From positions 1,488,001 through 1,552,000 of the forward strand of contig NZ_FOAX01000001.1 in assembly GCF_900109775.1 (NCBI RefSeq): 64,000 nucleotides of DNA. The letters run 5' to 3'. Made by a program: the position numbers and the translations under genes. The DNA comes from Pseudoxanthomonas sp. GM95 (GTDB taxonomy: Bacteria > Pseudomonadota > Gammaproteobacteria > Xanthomonadales > Xanthomonadaceae). Below the pieces are notes generated by a model. That model ran no database searches. It had not been told where the DNA came from and saw nothing but the letters and a program-made list of their open reading frames with translations. This document shows, in pieces, positions 61,324 to 64,000 of this stretch (positions are counted from its first letter, which is position 1; each line of letters opens with the position of its first letter).

Positions 61324-62949
61324 TCAGGCGTGGACGTGCTGCAGCGGCGCGTGGCGCTTGCCATCCATCGTGATGAAGTGGCGCACCACCGGCGGTTCCG
61401 GGCCCTGGTGGTACTGCAGCGCTTCGGACTGCAGGTCGGCATCGGCGTTGGAGACGCGACGGTGCTGGCGAAGGTGCTCGGCCCAGGACTCGACCATGAA
61501 CCACTCGACCAGCTTCTGCGGATCAGCCGCGTCCTCGGTGATGCCCCACAGGTAGGCGCCGTCGCGGCGACGGCCCAGCGACAGGCGCGTGATCGCGGCC
61601 TGGAAGGCGGCGTGGTCTTCGGTGGCGACGCGGTACTCGATCAGGATCATCACCGGGCCGCGGTCGTGGCTCACCTCGGGGCTGGTGAGGGGCTCGGGCC
61701 AGTGGTTGGAGGCCTGCAGGTCGGCCTCGCCGGTCGGCAGTCGTACGCGATGGAACAGCAGCGCGATCACCGCCAGGCCGACCGCACCGATGACCAGCGC
61801 CCTGGGAACGCCGACTTCCTGCGCGACCAGGCCCCAGCCGAAACTGCCGGCCGCCATCGCACCGTTGAACACCATCAGGTAGACGGCCAATGCGCGTCCA
61901 CGCACCCAGTTGGGCAGCACGGCCTGGGCCACGCCGTTGAGCGTGGTGAGCGCGATGATCCAACCTACGCCCAGCAGCAGCATCAGCGCCACGCTGAGCC
62001 ACTGCGGCGGCGCCATGGCCAGGCCGCCCATCACCACCACGGTGCAGGCCGAAGCCACCAGGATCAGACCATCGGCATCGAAGCGTGCGCGCAGGCGCGG
62101 CAACAGTAGCGCGCCGACAATTGCGCCGGCGCCCACCGCGCCCAACAGCACGCCATAGAAGCCGGCCGTGCCATGCAGCAGCTGGCGTGCCACCAATGGC
62201 AGCAGCGCCCACACCGAACTGGCGAACAGGAAGAACACCGCCGCGCGCAGCAGCACCACATGCAGCTCGCGACTGGATCGCGTGAAGCGCAGACCCGCAC
62301 GCAGCGCGCCGAGAAACTGTTCGGACAAGGCGTCATGCACGTTGGCCGGGCGCTTCCACCACAACAGCGCGGCGATCACGAAGACATAGCTCAGCACGTC
62401 GGCGCCGTAGGCCAGGGACGCGCCGAAGTTGGCCAGCAGCACGCCGCCCAGCGCCGGGCCGATGGCGCGGGCGATGTTGATGCCCAGCGAGTTCAGCGCC
62501 ACGGCGTTCTTCAGATCGCTGCGCGGGACCAGCTCGGGCACGATCGACTGCCACGCCGGTCCCATCAACGCCGCGCCGATGCCACCGATGAAGGTCATGC
62601 CGATCAGATACTCGACCGTCAGCGCCCCGCTGCGGGTGAGCAGCAGCAGGGTCAGGCTGACGCTGGCCAGCATGATCTGGATGAAGATCAGGAAACGTCG
62701 ACGATCCAGGATGTCCGACAGGACCCCGGCCGGGATCGCCAGCAGGAAGATCGGCAGCGTCGCGGCGGTCTGGATCAGGGCGACCGCAGTGGGATTGGCC
62801 GAGAGCTCGGTGACCATCCAGGAGCTGGCCACATCGCGGATGAAGCTGCCGGTGTTACCCAGTACGGCAGCCGCCCACAGGACGGCGAACACGGGCTGTG
62901 CCAGCGGCGCGAAGCTGCCGCCACTTGCGCGAGGTTTTTCAGAAGACAT
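61324..62949 (-). CDS. MFS exporter, enterobactin-exporter-like (MFS_3), with C-terminal ABM-like domain
   Basis: A 541-aa protein. Residues 10-415 form a twelve-helix major facilitator with the DILDRRR loop and GPAWQSIVPELVPRSDLKNAVALNSLGINIARAIGPALGG typical of the MFS_3/EntS-like group. Residues 420-541 are a soluble domain (MILIEYRVATEDHAAFQAAIT ... WFMVESWAEHLRQHRRV) resembling antibiotic-biosynthesis-monooxygenase (ABM) folds, a pairing known in this family. It likely exports a small molecule. It sits in the minus-strand operon between the VOC and DoxX-like genes, overlapping the DoxX stop by 11 bases. Confidence 0.88.
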   Translation of the reverse strand: MSSEKPRASGGSFAPLAQPVFAVLWAAAVLGNTGSFIRDVASSWMVTELSANPTAVALIQTAATLPIFLLAIPAGVLSDILDRRRFLIFIQIMLASVSLTLLLLTRSGALTVEYLIGMTFIGGIGAALMGPAWQSIVPELVPRSDLKNAVALNSLGINIARAIGPALGGVLLANFGASLAYGADVLSYVFVIAALLWWKRPANVHDALSEQFLGALRAGLRFTRSSRELHVVLLRAAVFFLFASSVWALLPLVARQLLHGTAGFYGVLLGAVGAGAIVGALLLPRLRARFDADGLILVASACTVVVMGGLAMAPPQWLSVALMLLLGVGWIIALTTLNGVAQAVLPNWVRGRALAVYLMVFNGAMAAGSFGWGLVAQEVGVPRALVIGAVGLAVIALLFHRVRLPTGEADLQASNHWPEPLTSPEVSHDRGPVMILIEYRVATEDHAAFQAAITRLSLGRRRDGAYLWGITEDAADPQKLVEWFMVESWAEHLRQHRRVSNADADLQSEALQYHQGPEPPVVRHFITMDGKRHAPLQHVHA

Positions 62950-63349
62950 AACGACCTCCCAGGTCGTGCCAGGCGACCAGCAGGAAACCGCCGGTCAGCC
63001 CCCAGTGCTCGAAGAAGGAATTGGCGATCGTCGTGCGTTCCGGTTTCTGCAGGCCCCAGAAGCGATCGGCCATGAAGTTGGCCAGGATGGTGAACCCGCC
63101 CAGCGCCAAGGCACCGGCCCAGCGATACCAGCCGCTCAGCACCAGTGCTGAAGCCGCCAGTTCGAAGGCGATGATGAGCGCGGCGAACGGCAGTGCAGGG
63201 CGCAGGCCGAAGTGATGCATTTCGGCCACCGCGGCAGGAAAGTCGCGCAGCTTGTCGAACGAGCCCTGCAGGTACGCCGAGCACAACAGCAGCAGCGCAA
63301 CCCAATGCACCCAGGGCGAAGTGAACGCTTCGCGCAACAGGCCGATCAT
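62939..63349 (-). CDS. DoxX-family membrane protein
   Basis: A 136-aa protein with four hydrophobic segments (WVHWVALLLLCSAYLQGSFDKL, LPFAALIIAFELAASALVLSG, WAGALALGGFTILANFMADRFWG, WGLTGGFLLVAWHDLGG), the standard DoxX layout. DoxX proteins are small redox-linked membrane proteins, and many serve as quinone-reacting partners. The ATG at 63349 overlaps the amidohydrolase stop (TGATG), so the two are coupled. The longer frame to 63475 overlaps the amidohydrolase and is rejected. Confidence 0.85.
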   Translation of the reverse strand: MIGLLREAFTSPWVHWVALLLLCSAYLQGSFDKLRDFPAAVAEMHHFGLRPALPFAALIIAFELAASALVLSGWYRWAGALALGGFTILANFMADRFWGLQKPERTTIANSFFEHWGLTGGFLLVAWHDLGGRYVF

Positions 63350-64000
63350 CAGACTGCCCAGCAGGCGCAGCCCAGCGCGCCCCAGAAGCCTTTCAGGTCC
63401 GAGATCGGCAGCTTGCTGGTCCACGCCGTCGCGTGCGCGTGGCCGTGCACGTTGCACTGGTTGGCGCAGCCGCAACCTGCCGCAGCCTGGCGCGCCTGCG
63501 CCGTCGCGTCGGGTTTGGCAGCGGTATCGCCCCAGCCGGCATAGCCGCCGAAACGGCGTACCGGCGACCAGTCCGGCATCGCCGGGGGCGGCGCCGCGTC
63601 ATCGAACCGGGCGAAGTCACCCGCGCCATAGACCACCTTGCCGCCGACCACGGTCAGCAGCGAGGTGATCCCGCTGATTTCGTCCTCGGCACAGGCGTAG
63701 AAGTCGCGGTCCGGCACCATCAGGTCGGCGAACTGGCCGGCCTTGATCGCGCCTTTCTTGCCTTCCTCATTGGAGAACCAGGTGACGTTGACGGTCCACA
63801 TGCGCAGCGCATCTTCGCGATCCAGGCAGTTGCGGCGCGGATACAGCCCAAGCCCGCCGACCGTGCGGCCGGTGATCATCCAGTTCAGCGAGACCCACGG
63901 GTTGTAGGAAGCCACGCGCGTGGCATCGGTGCCGGCCGAGACCTTGACCCCGGCCTCCAGGATCCGCTTGATCGGCGGCGTTGCCTCGGCAGCGCCCGGG
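63349..64000 (-). CDS. Amidohydrolase (YtcJ/amidohydrolase 3 type), C-terminal part
   Basis: The visible 217 residues are the C-terminal third; the N-terminus lies outside the window. VKVSAGTDATRVASYNPW contains the family's metal-ligand Asp region. WTVNVTWFSNEEGKKGAIKAGQFADLMVPDRDF is the standard closing beta-sandwich of amidohydrolases, and ITSLLTVVGGKVVYGAG follows. The end is unusual: a Cys/His-rich segment (GCGCANQCNVHGHAH) and a hydrophobic tail extend about 60 residues past the usual end. These enzymes hydrolyse amide or amidine bonds. It heads the overlapping minus-strand operon. Confidence 0.85.
   Translation of the reverse strand, partial: PGAAEATPPIKRILEAGVKVSAGTDATRVASYNPWVSLNWMITGRTVGGLGLYPRRNCLDREDALRMWTVNVTWFSNEEGKKGAIKAGQFADLMVPDRDFYACAEDEISGITSLLTVVGGKVVYGAGDFARFDDAAPPPAMPDWSPVRRFGGYAGWGDTAAKPDATAQARQAAAGCGCANQCNVHGHAHATAWTSKLPISDLKGFWGALGCACWAV

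Noticed and set aside
61324..62949. MFS exporter as the peptide exporter of the assembly line
   Set aside because: It lies in a separate overlapping operon with amidohydrolase, DoxX, VOC and porin genes, 13 kb from the locus. The MFS-ABM pairing is common by itself.

Overview
The window is about 64 kb of GC-rich gammaproteobacterial chromosome. Protein style suggests Xanthomonadaceae/Lysobacteraceae (Xanthomonas, Pseudoxanthomonas, Lysobacter and relatives): a TonB-dependent receptor with a TVTVTA-type box, a periplasmic-propeller histidine kinase, and an exopolysaccharide (EPS) export set like that of exosortase loci. The genus is inferred. I see no rRNA, tRNA, CRISPR, prophage or intact insertion sequence.

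Left flank (1-6032): start of a TonB-dependent receptor (minus), a possible 62-aa protein, two terminators pointing in opposite directions, an SGNH hydrolase (minus), and a 1279-aa membrane-embedded patatin-like phospholipase (plus).

Core locus (about 6.5-51.5 kb): this looks like one large EPS locus that contains a PKS-NRPS assembly line. The plus-strand block runs tviB-like UDP-HexNAc dehydrogenase, tviC-like 4-epimerase, Sfp-type phosphopantetheinyl transferase, undecaprenyl-phosphate sugar transferase, TIGR04325-like methyltransferase, a secreted orphan protein, a cupin/JmjC-type oxygenase, then two megasynthases (14181-27889). Their domain order is partial C-A-T-KS-AT-ACP-aminotransferase, then C-A-T-C-A-T, with no thioesterase. 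A minus-strand trio follows (GT4, Gfo/Idh-epimerase fusion, second glycosyltransferase). Next comes a plus-strand run: polysaccharide deacetylase, Wzy-like polymerase, Wzx-like flippase, GT4, second deacetylase, a putative metal-site membrane-anchored protein, GT2 and a secreted heparinase-like lyase. The minus-strand export operon (48508 to 42430) encodes Wza-like lipoprotein, Wzz-like chain-length protein, a BY-kinase-like ATPase, an outer-membrane barrel and two alpha/beta hydrolases like those of exosortase-A loci. A GMC oxidoreductase and a 2OG-Fe(II) oxygenase close the locus.

Working model (inference): TviB/TviC supply an N-acetylhexosaminuronate, the sugar transferase primes undecaprenyl phosphate, glycosyltransferases build the repeat, and Wzx/Wzy/Wzz/Wza export it. 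The assembly line makes a short peptide, read as amino acid (valine-like code) + malonate + transamination + Gly + Gly. No thioesterase and no dedicated peptide exporter are visible, so the peptide may be coupled to the polysaccharide repeat and leave with it. The phosphopantetheinyl transferase inside the sugar operon supports joint function.

Right flank (51.6-64 kb): a LuxR-type response regulator and propeller histidine kinase, a small membrane protein, an AraC regulator, a small GNAT-like protein, a Tat-signal alpha/beta hydrolase, and a tightly overlapping minus-strand operon (amidohydrolase, DoxX-like, MFS, secreted VOC protein, alginate-export-type porin, TehA/SLAC1-type transporter). 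These look like ordinary accessory metabolism unrelated to the EPS locus.
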